Shown here piece by piece: positions 1 to 8,303 of a stretch of 64,000 nt of DNA (the first letter of the stretch is position 1; every line of letters starts with the position of its first letter). The DNA is from Lapidilactobacillus bayanensis. Its GTDB lineage: Bacteria > Bacillota > Bacilli > Lactobacillales > Lactobacillaceae. A model generated the notes under the pieces. The model was not told where the DNA came from, did no database searches, and saw only the letters and a program-made list of their open reading frames with translations. Both the position numbers and the translations under genes were made by a program. Location: the NCBI RefSeq assembly GCF_003946695.1, contig NZ_RHOX01000008.1, positions 34,140 to 98,139 on the forward strand, written 5' to 3'.

Positions 1-313
1 CCTGTGGGATGATAGTCAGCTAATCGGCCTGTTTAAAATTCGCCATTATTTAAACGAGCAACTGCGTCACGGTGCGGGGCATATTGGCTATGGTATTTTA
101 CCGCAGTTTCGCGGGCGCGGCTATGGAACGCGCGGATTATCGTTGGCTCTTGAGGCATGTGATCATATAATGCCAGCTGATGAGCCTGAAATTTATCTTT
201 CCTGTGCTAGGACGAATACTGCTTCGTTACAGGTGATGTTAAATAATGGCGGTCGCATTGTCGCACAAGATGAAAAAGAGAATTACGTTCACATTCTGCG
301 AGAGCGGCATTAG
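1..313 (+). CDS. GNAT-family N-acetyltransferase, C-terminal part
   Basis: The reading frame is open from the window edge (frame starting at base 2) to TAG at 311-313, giving about 103 residues; the N-terminus lies outside the window. The segment IGYGILPQFRGRGYGTRGL is the acetyl-CoA pyrophosphate-binding motif A of GNAT enzymes (R/Q-x-x-G-x-G/A), and SCARTNTASLQVMLNNGG fits motif B, where a residual Asn and a helix close the fold. The substrate cannot be told from this piece. The frame ends about 190 bases before a strong hairpin terminator. I am confident of the family, not of the specificity. Confidence 0.85.
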   Translation, partial: LWDDSQLIGLFKIRHYLNEQLRHGAGHIGYGILPQFRGRGYGTRGLSLALEACDHIMPADEPEIYLSCARTNTASLQVMLNNGGRIVAQDEKENYVHILRERH

Positions 314-500
314 GATCAACGATTACTAGAAGATCAACAGTTACTAATTTGTTTAGTTGGTTAAGTTTGCGCGGGTACTTTCACGCTGGTAAAAAATCTT
401 AGCTCGTTTTAACAACCAATAGCTTTCAAGTCGCCATTTCAATTCGGCAAGCATTTGGTTATTTTAATCAAGCAAGTATTTAATCAACAATTGCGTTAAA

Positions 501-551
501 AAAACTAGGTATTGTCGCTGACTTACAATTTCAGCGGCGATACCTAGTTTT
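501..551. terminator. Bidirectional hairpin terminator
   Basis: Arms AAAACTAGGTAT-CGCTGA and TCAGCG-ATACCTAGTTTT pair across a short loop, with A-rich and T-rich flanks on the two sides. It can end the GNAT transcript on the plus strand and overlaps the restored end of the convergent minus-strand gene. Confidence 0.8.
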
Positions 552-1622
552 GGTTAAATTTCAATTCGCGAACAAAAGTTAATTTCTTATAGTAGTCTAA
601 CTCGATTAAATCAGTCGGCTTGACTTCGCCTTTAGGTTTATCGAAGTAGTTCAGATTAGCCGTCGCCAACATTGAGTAGACGAATTGCGAACAGAACATG
701 ATGTTAGGGCGCAGTGAGTGTTTGGCGACGAGACCGAATATGTTATAGGCGCTGCCGTCATGATTAATTTTTTTAATTTGGCGAGAATTTCTTGTTTCTG
801 TGCTTTGGTCGCGGGCAACGCATAGATTAGAACCGAGGCATCGCTTTTTTGGTGTAAGTCTTGCACCATCTCGGGATTTAGTCCAGGTGGATAAACATTA
901 GCGCCGCCGTTATAGCTGAGAATTGTATCTAGTTCGGGATCAAAGGACAGCGACGCGTGATTATATTGCTTGCGCGTGAAGAGACTGATAATTTCGCTGG
1001 CAGGACTCCCCGTGTTCGAAATCGCCAAGTAAATATGGGGGTCAGCCAAGGTAGCCGTTGCGGCTTGGAAGTAGGCGTCTGTCAGTGAACCATGATTAAT
1101 ATAGCGCGTTGAACTTTGCTTCTTAATGCCTTGAAATAGTTCTGTCATCACCGCCAGAGAGGCCTTCTGGTGCAGCCGCGAAATACCATTTAAGGCGTGA
1201 TCAATCATAGCACCGTTAGCTGCGAAAGCGCCAAAACTAATTGTGGCGATATTACTCAACGATGGTAAATAAAAGTCCTGTGTTTCGCGGTCAATCAGAA
1301 TTTTTTCCAAAAGAAGTGGCAAGGGCATTAAGACGACACCAATTAATCGTAAGATGAAATGTAAGAAACTGCCATTAGTTGAACTGAAAATAGTGACTGC
1401 TGCAAAAATAATCTCGGCAGTGAGTAACGCCAAATAACCTAGACCAAGAATAAACTTGTACTTCTGCTGCATCGTCCCTAGTGATGTTTTGAAAATGAGC
1501 AGAATTGCAATAAAAATGTAGAGGACAATAAATAGTGGAAAATTACCGAACAAGGCTAAAAAGAATAAAACCACGACCTCGACGCGGCTTAATAAACGGT
1601 CATTAGCGACAATGTCATTCAT
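544..1622 (-). pseudogene. Membrane-anchored papain-like (C92/YiiX-type) amidase, frameshifted near the 3' end
   Basis: The intact part (1622 down to 651) has three or four N-terminal membrane segments and a soluble domain with NTGSPASEIISLFTR and YNHASLSFD, where the His fits the permuted NlpC/P60-papain fold of the DUF830/C92 family. The last 30 residues of that frame look random. One extra A in the run of seven T (plus strand) at 768-774 would shift the frame and restore NHDGSAYNIFGLVAKHS followed by FCSQFVYSML, which carries the catalytic Cys of the family, with a stop at 544-546 and about 359 residues in total. The gene starts at ATG 1622 behind AAAGGGAG. Family proteins are thought to be surface hydrolases; the substrate is unknown. 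The lesion may be real, slippage-prone or a read error. Confidence 0.75.
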
Positions 1623-1772
1623 AGTGAAGCTCCCTTTATTAACACCACCGCTTTAAACTGACGGTTAGTTCTCACTATACTTTAAACTGATGCGGTAAAC
1701 AATCACAAATCGCATAGCTAAAGAAAATATTAGGCTTTCTTGCAGCTTAAGTTGGCTAATTACTTAAACTGG

Positions 1773-1801
1773 TTCATTGTCTGGCATAAGCGTATTATAA
1801 T
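1773..1801 (+). promoter_or_regulatory. Putative sigma-A promoter of pepI
   Basis: TTCATT at 1773 and a perfect TATAAT at 1796 are separated by 17 bases and lie about 30 bases before the iminopeptidase start codon. The -35 box is weak. Confidence 0.5.
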
Positions 1802-1831
1802 AGACAAAGAATTAGGTGCATGGAGGATAAA

Positions 1832-2713
1832 ATGACAAAAATTGTTGAAGGCTATATGCCATTTCGTGAGTATCAAACTTATTATCGAATCGTTGGTGAG
1901 GATCAGGGCAAAACGCCACTCTTGTTATTGCACGGTGGTCCCGGTTCTTCGCACAACTATTATGAATTGCTTGACGATTACGCTGAAACGAGTGGTCGGC
2001 AGTTGATTATGTACGATCAAGTTGGCTGTGGTAAATCGTCATTGCCAGAAGATGAGTCGGTTTATGTTAAAGAAACCTGGGCCGAAGAATTAATTGCCTT
2101 GCGCGACTATTTACAGCTTGAGCAAATTCATTTGTCGGGTCAATCATGGGGTGGCATGCTGGCCATATTTTATTTGACCAGCTATCATCCTCAAGGCGTC
2201 AAAAGTGTGCTAATCAATAGTTCACCGGCTTCGATTAAATTGTGGACCGCAGAACAACACCGCTTGATTAAATATTTGAGTTCTGAGGATCAAGTGGCAA
2301 TTGCGGCTGCCGAAGCGACACAAGATTTTACCGGGGCTAAATATTTAGCCGCTAATGAGCGTTACATGGACGCTTACGCTTGGGATACCAATAAGAAGAA
2401 CTTGCCCGAACCGATGCAGCGACCAACGAATGGTCAACGAGCAAGTTTCATCGCTGAAGGGCCCAACGAATTTACCGAAAACGGAACGATTAGCGACTTT
2501 GAAGTGACCGATCAACTTGATAAGATCAAGATTCCCGCCATGGTAACCAGCGGAACCGATGATTTATGCACGCCGCTAATTGCCAAGTCAGTCGCCGATC
2601 ATATTCCAGGTGCTCGCTGGCATTTATTTGCCAATAGCCGCCACTTAGCATTACTTGATCAACATGACGAATTTATTTCGTTGTTAGATCAGTGGTTGAA
2701 CGAAAATGATTAA
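1832..2713 (+). CDS. pepI: Proline iminopeptidase (alpha/beta hydrolase)
   Basis: A cytosolic serine peptidase that releases N-terminal proline from peptides, part of the proteolytic system of lactic acid bacteria. The 293-residue protein has the oxyanion-hole motif HGGPG at residues 34-38, nucleophile Ser105 in GQSWGG, a probable catalytic Asp near 244 (GTDDLCTP) and His271 (NSRHLALLD). Length fits PepI (about 290-300). An upstream in-frame ATG at 1820 overlaps the ribosome-binding site GGAGG (1822-1826), so ATG 1832 is the real start. The gene is monocistronic: its own promoter is upstream and a perfect terminator follows. A related amino-ester hydrolase is the main alternative. Confidence 0.9.
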   Translation: MTKIVEGYMPFREYQTYYRIVGEDQGKTPLLLLHGGPGSSHNYYELLDDYAETSGRQLIMYDQVGCGKSSLPEDESVYVKETWAEELIALRDYLQLEQIHLSGQSWGGMLAIFYLTSYHPQGVKSVLINSSPASIKLWTAEQHRLIKYLSSEDQVAIAAAEATQDFTGAKYLAANERYMDAYAWDTNKKNLPEPMQRPTNGQRASFIAEGPNEFTENGTISDFEVTDQLDKIKIPAMVTSGTDDLCTPLIAKSVADHIPGARWHLFANSRHLALLDQHDEFISLLDQWLNEND

Positions 2714-2721
2714 GCTATTTT

Positions 2722-2754
2722 AAAAGCCTCCCGATATTTTATCGGGAGGCTTTT
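2722..2754. terminator. Bidirectional hairpin terminator
   Basis: A perfect 14-bp stem, AAAAGCCTCCCGAT / ATCGGGAGGCTTTT, with a five-base loop. It ends pepI from one side and the convergent GNAT gene from the other. Confidence 0.92.
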
Positions 2755-2777
2755 ATGGTGTTGCGTACAAAGAAACA

Positions 2778-3251
2778 TCAATAAGATTTGCTCATGGTCA
2801 CGAATGGATAAATATCATGATTTGTCGCTTGCTGGTGCTTGGCTTCGATTGTGAAGCCGTTATTAGCATATAACTTTTGCGCACGAGTGTTGAATTCAGC
2901 AACATCAAGAATTAATTTTTGCGGCTTCTTAGTGCGCAGAACAAATTGTAGAATTGCTGTCAAGAATTCTTGCCCGTTTCCTTGCCCAGTTAAATCAGGC
3001 CGCAGACCAAGGCCAATTTCGTAAGTATCAATTGACGTTTCAATGTCCATCAGACAAAAGAAACCAATTAACTTTTGTTGAGAGTTCAATACTTGGAAAT
3101 ACTGATCTTGTCTCAGCTCGGGCGTCGTAAGTTCGTCGTAGTCTTCTGGATCTTCGCTCATATTGTAGAAGGCATACTGACCTTGATAGTGCCAATCATC
3201 AGCGATTTCGAGCGCATTAGCTTGGGTTAGTTGTGAGATTGTGAGTTGCAT
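2778..3251 (-). CDS. GNAT-family N-acetyltransferase
   Basis: A complete 157-residue GNAT protein. The motif LRPDLTGQGNGQEFL (around residues 84-98) is the acetyl-CoA loop, and EFNTRAQKLYANNGF is the usual motif B with its conserved Asn and Tyr. It resembles RimI-like single-domain acetyltransferases, but the acceptor cannot be predicted. ATG 3251 is preceded by GAGGAGG. It is convergent with pepI and shares its terminator; the region up to the cupin operon holds the two divergent control regions. Confidence 0.85.
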   Translation of the reverse strand: MQLTISQLTQANALEIADDWHYQGQYAFYNMSEDPEDYDELTTPELRQDQYFQVLNSQQKLIGFFCLMDIETSIDTYEIGLGLRPDLTGQGNGQEFLTAILQFVLRTKKPQKLILDVAEFNTRAQKLYANNGFTIEAKHQQATNHDIYPFVTMSKSY

Positions 3252-3419
3252 TTGGTCCTCCTCATAGATATTGGTTGATGATAATTAAAGCTGATTGTAG
3301 CTTAGAATTTTCTAATTGGCAACTGCAAGGCGCTCATTTATGTATCAGATTACAATTTATTCGGCTGATTAATTGCGTCGCGCTGGAGCGGGCGCGTGCC
3401 AAATTCTGATTGTTTCGCC

Positions 3420-3450
3420 TTGACTTAAAGTGCACCCTAAGTATTATAGT
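3420..3450 (+). promoter_or_regulatory. MerR-type promoter with 19-bp spacer and palindromic operator
   Basis: TTGACT (3420-3425) and TATAGT (3445-3450) are separated by 19 bases, the stretched spacer typical of promoters activated by MerR-family regulators. The spacer region holds the near-palindrome ACTTAAAGTGCACCCTAAGT (3423-3442), of the kind bound by AdhR/NmlR-like members. No MerR gene lies in the window, so the regulator would act from elsewhere. Confidence 0.72.
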
Positions 3451-3493
3451 GAATTTTGTTAAACTGATTGACAGTTGAAAGGAAGTTTTAAAG

Positions 3494-3904
3494 ATGAAGA
3501 ATGAAGAAGTCAAGAATGGCGTTATTTTCCCAATCGGTGCTAAGAATGATGCTTATGCTCAATATTTTGTCGGTCAAAGTTATCTGCAAGGTTTGGTGAA
3601 TGATCCGAGCGTGAATGTTAGTGTGGGCAATGTCACTTTTGAGCCAGGGTGTCGGAATAACTGGCATATTCATCATGACGGTTATCAAATTCTGCTCGTC
3701 ACTGGCGGTGAGGGTTGGTACCAAGAAGAAGGTCAACCTGCCCAACATTTAGTTCCGGGCGATGTTGTGGTGACGCATGATGGTGTCAAGCATTGGCACG
3801 GGGCAACGAAAGACAGTTGGTTTACTCACATTGCAATTACCGCAGGAACACCCGAATGGTTAGAGCCCGTTAGTGATCAAGAATATGCTAAGTTAGGAGA
3901 ATAA
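3494..3904 (+). CDS. Small cupin-domain protein
   Basis: A 136-residue single-domain cupin. Motif 1 is visible as WHIHHDGYQILLVTGGEGWY (His ligands and Glu region around residues 53-75) and motif 2 as PGDVVVTHDGVKHWHGA (around 89-105). Small cupins of this kind are usually encoded beside carboxymuconolactone-decarboxylase-like proteins, as here, where the SDR and CMD genes follow within a few bases. Ligands suggest a metal-binding beta barrel; the substrate is unknown. RBS GAAAGGAAG precedes ATG 3494, and the stop is one base from the SDR start. Expression is probably driven by the MerR-type promoter upstream. Confidence 0.88.
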   Translation: MKNEEVKNGVIFPIGAKNDAYAQYFVGQSYLQGLVNDPSVNVSVGNVTFEPGCRNNWHIHHDGYQILLVTGGEGWYQEEGQPAQHLVPGDVVVTHDGVKHWHGATKDSWFTHIAITAGTPEWLEPVSDQEYAKLGE

Positions 3905-3905
3905 A

Positions 3906-4649
3906 ATGACAGTTAAAGATAAAGTTGTGATAATTACTGGTGCTTCTTCAGGAATTGGCGCGGCGACCGCAAAATTATTGGCCCAAAATGGCGCTAAGGT
4001 AATACTGGCTGCTCGTCGTGAATCTCGGCTGCAAGAACTTAAGAAGGAAATTAACGCGACTGGTGGTGCAGCTGATTATCAAATTGTCGATGTCACTAAA
4101 CCACATGATTTGGAGAAGTTAGTGAAGTTCACTTAAAATAAATATGGCAAGATCGACGTTATTTTCAATAACGCTGGCGTCATGCTCACTTCACCCCTTA
4201 GTGAATTAAAGGTTGATGAATGGAATCAGATGATTGATGTTAATCTTAAAGGTGTGACCAATAGTCTCGCCGCAATATTACCAACCTTTATTAGTCAAAA
4301 GTATGGCCACGTCATTACCACCTCATCAGTTGCTGGACTAAATGCTTATCCTGGCGCTGGTATTTACGGTGCGACGAAATTTGCCGTTCGTGATTTAATG
4401 GAAGTTCTACGGATGGAAAGTGCAGCAGAGGGGAGCAATATTCGTACGACGACACTTTACCCAGGCGCGATTAATACCGAATTAGTTAGCCACATCTCTG
4501 GTGCAAAAACCAAGTCGGACATGGCAGGTCTTTATGCACAGGTTGGCATTAGTCCTGCAGCCGTTGCCAGTGCCGTTAATTTTGCAATTGATCAACCAGA
4601 AGATGTTGAGATGCACGAACTTACCATTTATCCAACAAAACAAGGATGA
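3906..4649 (+). pseudogene. Classical short-chain dehydrogenase/reductase interrupted by one in-frame stop
   Basis: The whole frame is 247 codons, the normal length of a classical SDR, with the cofactor loop TGASSGIG near the N-terminus, NNAGV before the midpoint and the active-site YGATK (Y-x3-K). A TAA at 4134-4136 stops translation after VKFT; beyond it the same frame resumes as NKYGKIDVIFNNAG, so a single base change (for example GAA to TAA) explains the loss. It lies between the cupin and the CMD gene in one operon. An internal ATG at 4182 could start a C-terminal fragment lacking the cofactor loop, unlikely to be active. Confidence 0.85.
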
Positions 4650-4726
4650 AAGCAACCAATTTTGCCACGATTTATGAGGAACATGGCAATAGTAGCAATC
4701 AAGAATATAGTCAGTTAGGAGAATAA
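4646..4726 (+). CDS. Tiny ORF resembling the tail of the upstream cupin
   Basis: A 26-codon frame whose ATG overlaps the SDR stop codon (ATGA) and whose last residues, NQEYSQLGE, closely match the end of the cupin at 3904 (DQEYAKLGE). The DNA around both stops (ttaggagaataa.atg) is also nearly the same and supplies the ribosome-binding site of the next gene. It is best read as the remnant of a second cupin gene or a duplicated translation-initiation segment. Whether it is translated is unknown. Confidence 0.4.
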   Translation: MKATNFATIYEEHGNSSNQEYSQLGE

Positions 4727-4727
4727 G

Positions 4728-5042
4728 ATGAAAAAACAAACAGCCGGCCGCGATAATTTAGGTGAATTTGCACCACAATTTGCGGCCATCAATGATGACG
4801 TATTATTTGGTGAAGTTTGGGCAAAAGAAGCTGAGTTATCGGCGCACGATCGTAGTATGATTACAATTTCAGCATTAATTTCAGGTGGAAATTTTGAACA
4901 ATTACCTGCTCATTTAAAGATTGGTCAACAAAACGGCATCACCAAGACTGAAATAAGCGCCATGATTACGCACTTGGCATTTTATGTCGGTTGGCCAAAA
5001 GCATGGTCAGCTTTTAATTTAGCTAAAGAAATTTGGCAATGA
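4728..5042 (+). CDS. Carboxymuconolactone decarboxylase-like protein
   Basis: A 104-residue protein of the CMD/AhpD-like fold, with MITISALISGGNFEQLPAHLKIGQQNGIT and the helical C-terminus typical of the family. No CxxC pair of the AhpD type is present, so a peroxidase role like that of AhpD is not supported. It is the last gene of the cupin-SDR operon, and a GGAG site lies just upstream of ATG 4728. The enzymatic role of such small CMD proteins in lactobacilli is not established. A dispersed repeat starts about 60 bases after its stop. Confidence 0.85.
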   Translation: MKKQTAGRDNLGEFAPQFAAINDDVLFGEVWAKEAELSAHDRSMITISALISGGNFEQLPAHLKIGQQNGITKTEISAMITHLAFYVGWPKAWSAFNLAKEIWQ

Positions 5043-5103
5043 TTGAGTTTAAATAGTTAAATCTGAAGATTGATTTGTGATGCGTTATTGCAAATGCTAA
5101 GAC

Positions 5104-5215
5104 CTAGAACTGTTATGTCGTGCTTCTCCGTGCCTGCGGGAAATACGCTGGTGGAACGCTGTGGGCTCGACTTTGAGTCGAATAAAAAACAAACATAGTT
5201 ATAGAATGATAGTCC
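5104..5215 (+). repeat. Solo left-end fragment of the 500-bp dispersed element
   Basis: Starts CTAGAACTGTTATG and continues through the GTGCCTGCGGG...CGCTGGTGGAACGC part of the left module, then breaks off. It abuts the fuller copy at 5216 in the same orientation, so the left end is present twice in tandem. Confidence 0.75.
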
Positions 5216-5697
5216 CTAGAACTGTTATGGTTGTGCTTCTTCGTGCCTACGAAAAATACGCTGGTGGAACGCTGCGAGTTTGATTTGAGCCAAATCAAAG
5301 ACCAATTTGTCTCAAATACAAACTTTCTTGTAAATGGTAAACCATTAACAAGAATAACGCGGCTGACCGCGATTTTCCTCCGGCACTGACAAAAGTGATG
5401 ATATGGTGTTATGTAACAGCAAATTTGTGCTCCTGAAAATTAGAGGTGATTAAACCACATGTTAATTCAGCGCTTGCGCAAAGGTTGCCATCTTGTTAGT
5501 TTAGTGAGGGAAAATAAATACCGCTCAGTGGTGAAATTGTTGTTAGTAATTTATTACTTACAAACAAGACCTGTCTTGGAGACAATTTTGTAAAAATTGG
5601 CTTCAAGCAGTGCCCACCACGTTCCAGCGACAAGTATTTATTTTCCCTCACGGCACTTGCTACATTCTAAATGCAACCTTTGCGCAAGCGCGAAGAG
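5216..5697 (+). repeat. Dispersed 500-bp structured element, copy 1
   Basis: Begins with terminal repeat CTAGAACTGTTATG. The left module (5216-5395) is closed by GTGCCTACG.../...CCGGCAC arms and contains a hairpin with arms TTCTTGT-AATGGT / ACCATT-ACAAGAA. The right module (5469-5697) is closed by GCGCTTGCGCAAAGGTTGC / GCAACCTTTGCGCAAGCGC and by TGAGGGAAAATAAATAC / GTATTTATTTTCCCTCA. The right terminal repeat is degraded. It fills the space between the CMD gene and the drug exporter; ORFs across it are not credible. Confidence 0.88.
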
Positions 5698-5814
5698 ACA
5701 CTGCATTACTTCCCATATGCACCACTGATGAAAACGTGGCGGAATAACTATTTTGTTTTTTCTGAAAAGGAGTAACATAAAAGTTAGATTTTTATCAGGG
5801 AGGAAGGCAGTAGC

Positions 5815-7287
5815 GTGTCAAAAAGAAGTGTGTTAATCGTGACTTGCGCATTATTGTTGTCTAATGCCATGGGCGGCTTGGACAGTACGATCATCAATAC
5901 TGCGTTACCGGCGATTATTAGTGATCTCCACGGCATTCAGTTGATGGGCTGGATCGTGGCCGTCTTTCTATTAGGAACGGCTGTGACGACGCCATTATGG
6001 AGTAAACTGGGCGAGCACATTGGTAATAAAAGTGCTTATCAAATTGCCACGACCTTATTTGTAATTGGTGCTTTTCTGGAAGGGATGTCACCTAATATTT
6101 ATTTCTTAATCGTGGCGCGCACCATCATGGGGATTGGAAATGGCGGTATGACGTCAATTCCCTATATTATTTATGCCACAATGTACAAAAATCCTCATAA
6201 ACGAACGCAGGTTTTGGGATTTGTCACGGCTAGTTACAGCACCGCGACAATCATTGGGCCGTTAGTCGGCGGCTGGATTGTCGATACATTTAGTTGGCAC
6301 TGGGTCTTTTATCTGAACGTGCCATTAGGATTGTTATCAATCATTGTTGTGCAACTGTTTTTCAAAGTGTCCAAATCAACCAAGAAGGAACAGTCGGTTG
6401 ATTATTTAGGCGCAACTTTGATGGCATCAGGATTAATCAGTTTATTGTTAGCGATTGAAATGATTGGGACGATTCCAACAGTCTTGGTTATTTTATTATC
6501 AGTCATTGCACTAGGACTACTGGCAGCTATGCTCATGGTTGAAGGACGAGTCGTCGATCCGATTATTCCCAGCCGTTTATTCAAAAATCATGCGTTGGTT
6601 GTTGATTTCATTTTATTCGCGTTAATCTGGGGTGCTTTTGTCGGCTTCAATATTTATATTCCCATGTGGGCTCAAGGTTTGTTGGGCACCACCGCGATTA
6701 TTGGTGGCGCGACACAAGTTCCAGGTTCACTCACTAATTTTGCCGGTTCCGAATCAGTTGCCTCATTGCGTTTACACCTTAAAGCGCAAACCGTAGTGGC
6801 GATCGGAATTGTCACGTTGATCATCTCGTTTATTTTGATGACAATTGCCGGTGTCAAGGCACCTTATTGGTTATTATTAGTTGCTGGTGCATTTGAGGGC
6901 TTTGGCACGGGGCTGTGTTTCAATGTTTTGCAGATTAAAGTTCAACAAGATGCCGAACTTCAAGATGTACCAATTGCGACATCATTTAGTTTCCTAATTC
7001 GAATGTTAAGTCAGACCTTCATGGCATCAATTCTAGGAATTATTCTAAATCAAGCGTTGTTCAAAGGCGTTCGCGATTCACGGGGCAAGATTACTTTGAA
7101 GATGATGAATAAGTTAAGTGACGCTGCTAGTGTTCATCTTCTGCCAGAACGCTGGATTCCGCAAATGCGGGCGATTCTCCATCATGGCCTACACAACATT
7201 ATGTTGATTTCGTTATTGATTCTGTTGGTGGCTGGTTTGGTTAATATTTGGGAACAACGACAATTACGTACAGCGAAGCTTCACTAG
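5815..7287 (+). CDS. MFS multidrug exporter, 14-TM DHA2 (EmrB/QacA) type
   Basis: A 490-residue integral membrane protein with about 14 hydrophobic segments. GLDSTIINTALPAI in TM1 is the DHA2 signature motif D1; RTIMGIGNGGM and the proline/glycine-rich GPLVGGWIVDTFSWHWVFYLNVP (split over TM5) match antiporter motifs. Such proteins exchange protons for drugs, dyes or bile-like compounds; the substrate is not readable here. The start is GTG 5815 behind GGGAGGAAGG. It appears monocistronic. Its upstream region is the right flank of repeat copy 1, which could influence expression. Confidence 0.92.
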   Translation: MSKRSVLIVTCALLLSNAMGGLDSTIINTALPAIISDLHGIQLMGWIVAVFLLGTAVTTPLWSKLGEHIGNKSAYQIATTLFVIGAFLEGMSPNIYFLIVARTIMGIGNGGMTSIPYIIYATMYKNPHKRTQVLGFVTASYSTATIIGPLVGGWIVDTFSWHWVFYLNVPLGLLSIIVVQLFFKVSKSTKKEQSVDYLGATLMASGLISLLLAIEMIGTIPTVLVILLSVIALGLLAAMLMVEGRVVDPIIPSRLFKNHALVVDFILFALIWGAFVGFNIYIPMWAQGLLGTTAIIGGATQVPGSLTNFAGSESVASLRLHLKAQTVVAIGIVTLIISFILMTIAGVKAPYWLLLVAGAFEGFGTGLCFNVLQIKVQQDAELQDVPIATSFSFLIRMLSQTFMASILGIILNQALFKGVRDSRGKITLKMMNKLSDAASVHLLPERWIPQMRAILHHGLHNIMLISLLILLVAGLVNIWEQRQLRTAKLH

Positions 7288-7787
7288 ACAGCGATGCTAA
7301 ATAACCAGCGCCTCGCTGCGGCTCAGGTAAGATTTTGCTTGTTAGGCGTTTTTTCAATTTTTTAAAAGCAGGACAAAAGCTGAGTTGAGCTCGTTGGTTC
7401 ACTTCAAACTTAGCCACTCTGTTTTTCCGACTTTTCAGTCGAACAACGACGACAAATCAGAACCCATCATTGATATTCCTTTGTTTTTCACCATTGTTGA
7501 ACAATCGAATCGGTGCTGGGTTCTTTTAATTACTGCAGTATCGTGTTAAATGTGGCCGTTTGTTTCAATAAATTGAATAGCAAGTCACTTAAATGATGGT
7601 TGCTGAGCCGAGTTGCCTACCGAAAAATGTGACGCTTGAAAAAAGTGAAATTTATGTTGAATTGTCCCGTGAAATAGCTGATAATAAACGCGTTAGGTAA
7701 GCTGATCGACCGCAATGTCATAGCGGTATCAATCACAATCAGATACTCGAATTTTAGAACCAGTTCATTGGTCGTCACCAGCTTAAA
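7288..7787. other. 500-base intergenic region, no gene seen
   Basis: No convincing reading frame. A weak hairpin, GCGCCT...AGGCGTTTTTT (about 7308-7357), may end the exporter transcript. Eight-base arms AGAACCCA (7459) and TGGGTTCT (7517) flank a long loop followed by TTTT; its role is unclear. Confidence 0.5.
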
Positions 7788-8279
7788 TTGTTAATAACGG
7801 AACAACCCAGTGTTATTCAAGAGGTGAGAAAAGTAAAAAGTCGTTATAACTTAATTAATACCAAGAGTAAGATTTTAGCTATAATTTTAGCCCTAGTGAT
7901 CAATGCTGTACTGTTGCTTTTTGTTTTTAATGATTATTTACAGGCCAATATGTTGGGTGATTGGACAGTCACAAATACCGAAATTAACTATTCGCTTGCT
8001 AAAGTTCCCAAGGATGTCACGATTTTCTGGAATAAAATTAAGATAGACGGCGCAGAGGATGTGCCAATCAAGTATCCTGGTCGGCATACCTCGGGTAACT
8101 TTAGCCGCAAAAAGGTAAAAACTGATCTCATTTATTATTTCGAGGGGCCATCTGCGAAAAAAGATCACCCCGATCATGTCATCATTTATAATAAAGCGCA
8201 ACCTAAGAAAATGTTGTTGGTTATTTTTTCTGATGATGATCACGATGTGTTTAATCTCTTTCAACTCAGCAAAAAGTAA
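7788..8279 (+). CDS. Hypothetical single-pass membrane protein
   Basis: About 163 residues if translation begins at TTG 7788; no good ribosome-binding site supports that codon, and an internal GTG near 7824 is an alternative. One hydrophobic segment (SKILAIILALVINAVLLLFVF) near residues 28-48 anchors a mostly polar, probably extracytoplasmic C-terminal domain. I recognise no family. It lies 24 bases before a second membrane protein gene and probably forms a two-gene unit with it. Codon use and the regular coding pattern make it credible, but the start is uncertain. Confidence 0.6.
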   Translation: MLITEQPSVIQEVRKVKSRYNLINTKSKILAIILALVINAVLLLFVFNDYLQANMLGDWTVTNTEINYSLAKVPKDVTIFWNKIKIDGAEDVPIKYPGRHTSGNFSRKKVKTDLIYYFEGPSAKKDHPDHVIIYNKAQPKKMLLVIFSDDDHDVFNLFQLSKK

Positions 8280-8303
8280 TGATTGAATTAACAGGAGAAT
8301 TGT

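Noticed and set aside
420..500. Possible LysR helix-turn-helix remnant (FRQAFGYFNQASI-like reading)
   Set aside because: Too short, interrupted by a stop, and partly inside a terminator; resemblance is not enough to call a pseudogene.
7459..7524. AGAACCCA/TGGGTTCT arms as a riboswitch or T-box
   Set aside because: Arms are only 8 bp with a long unstructured loop, and no T-box or other consensus sequence was found.
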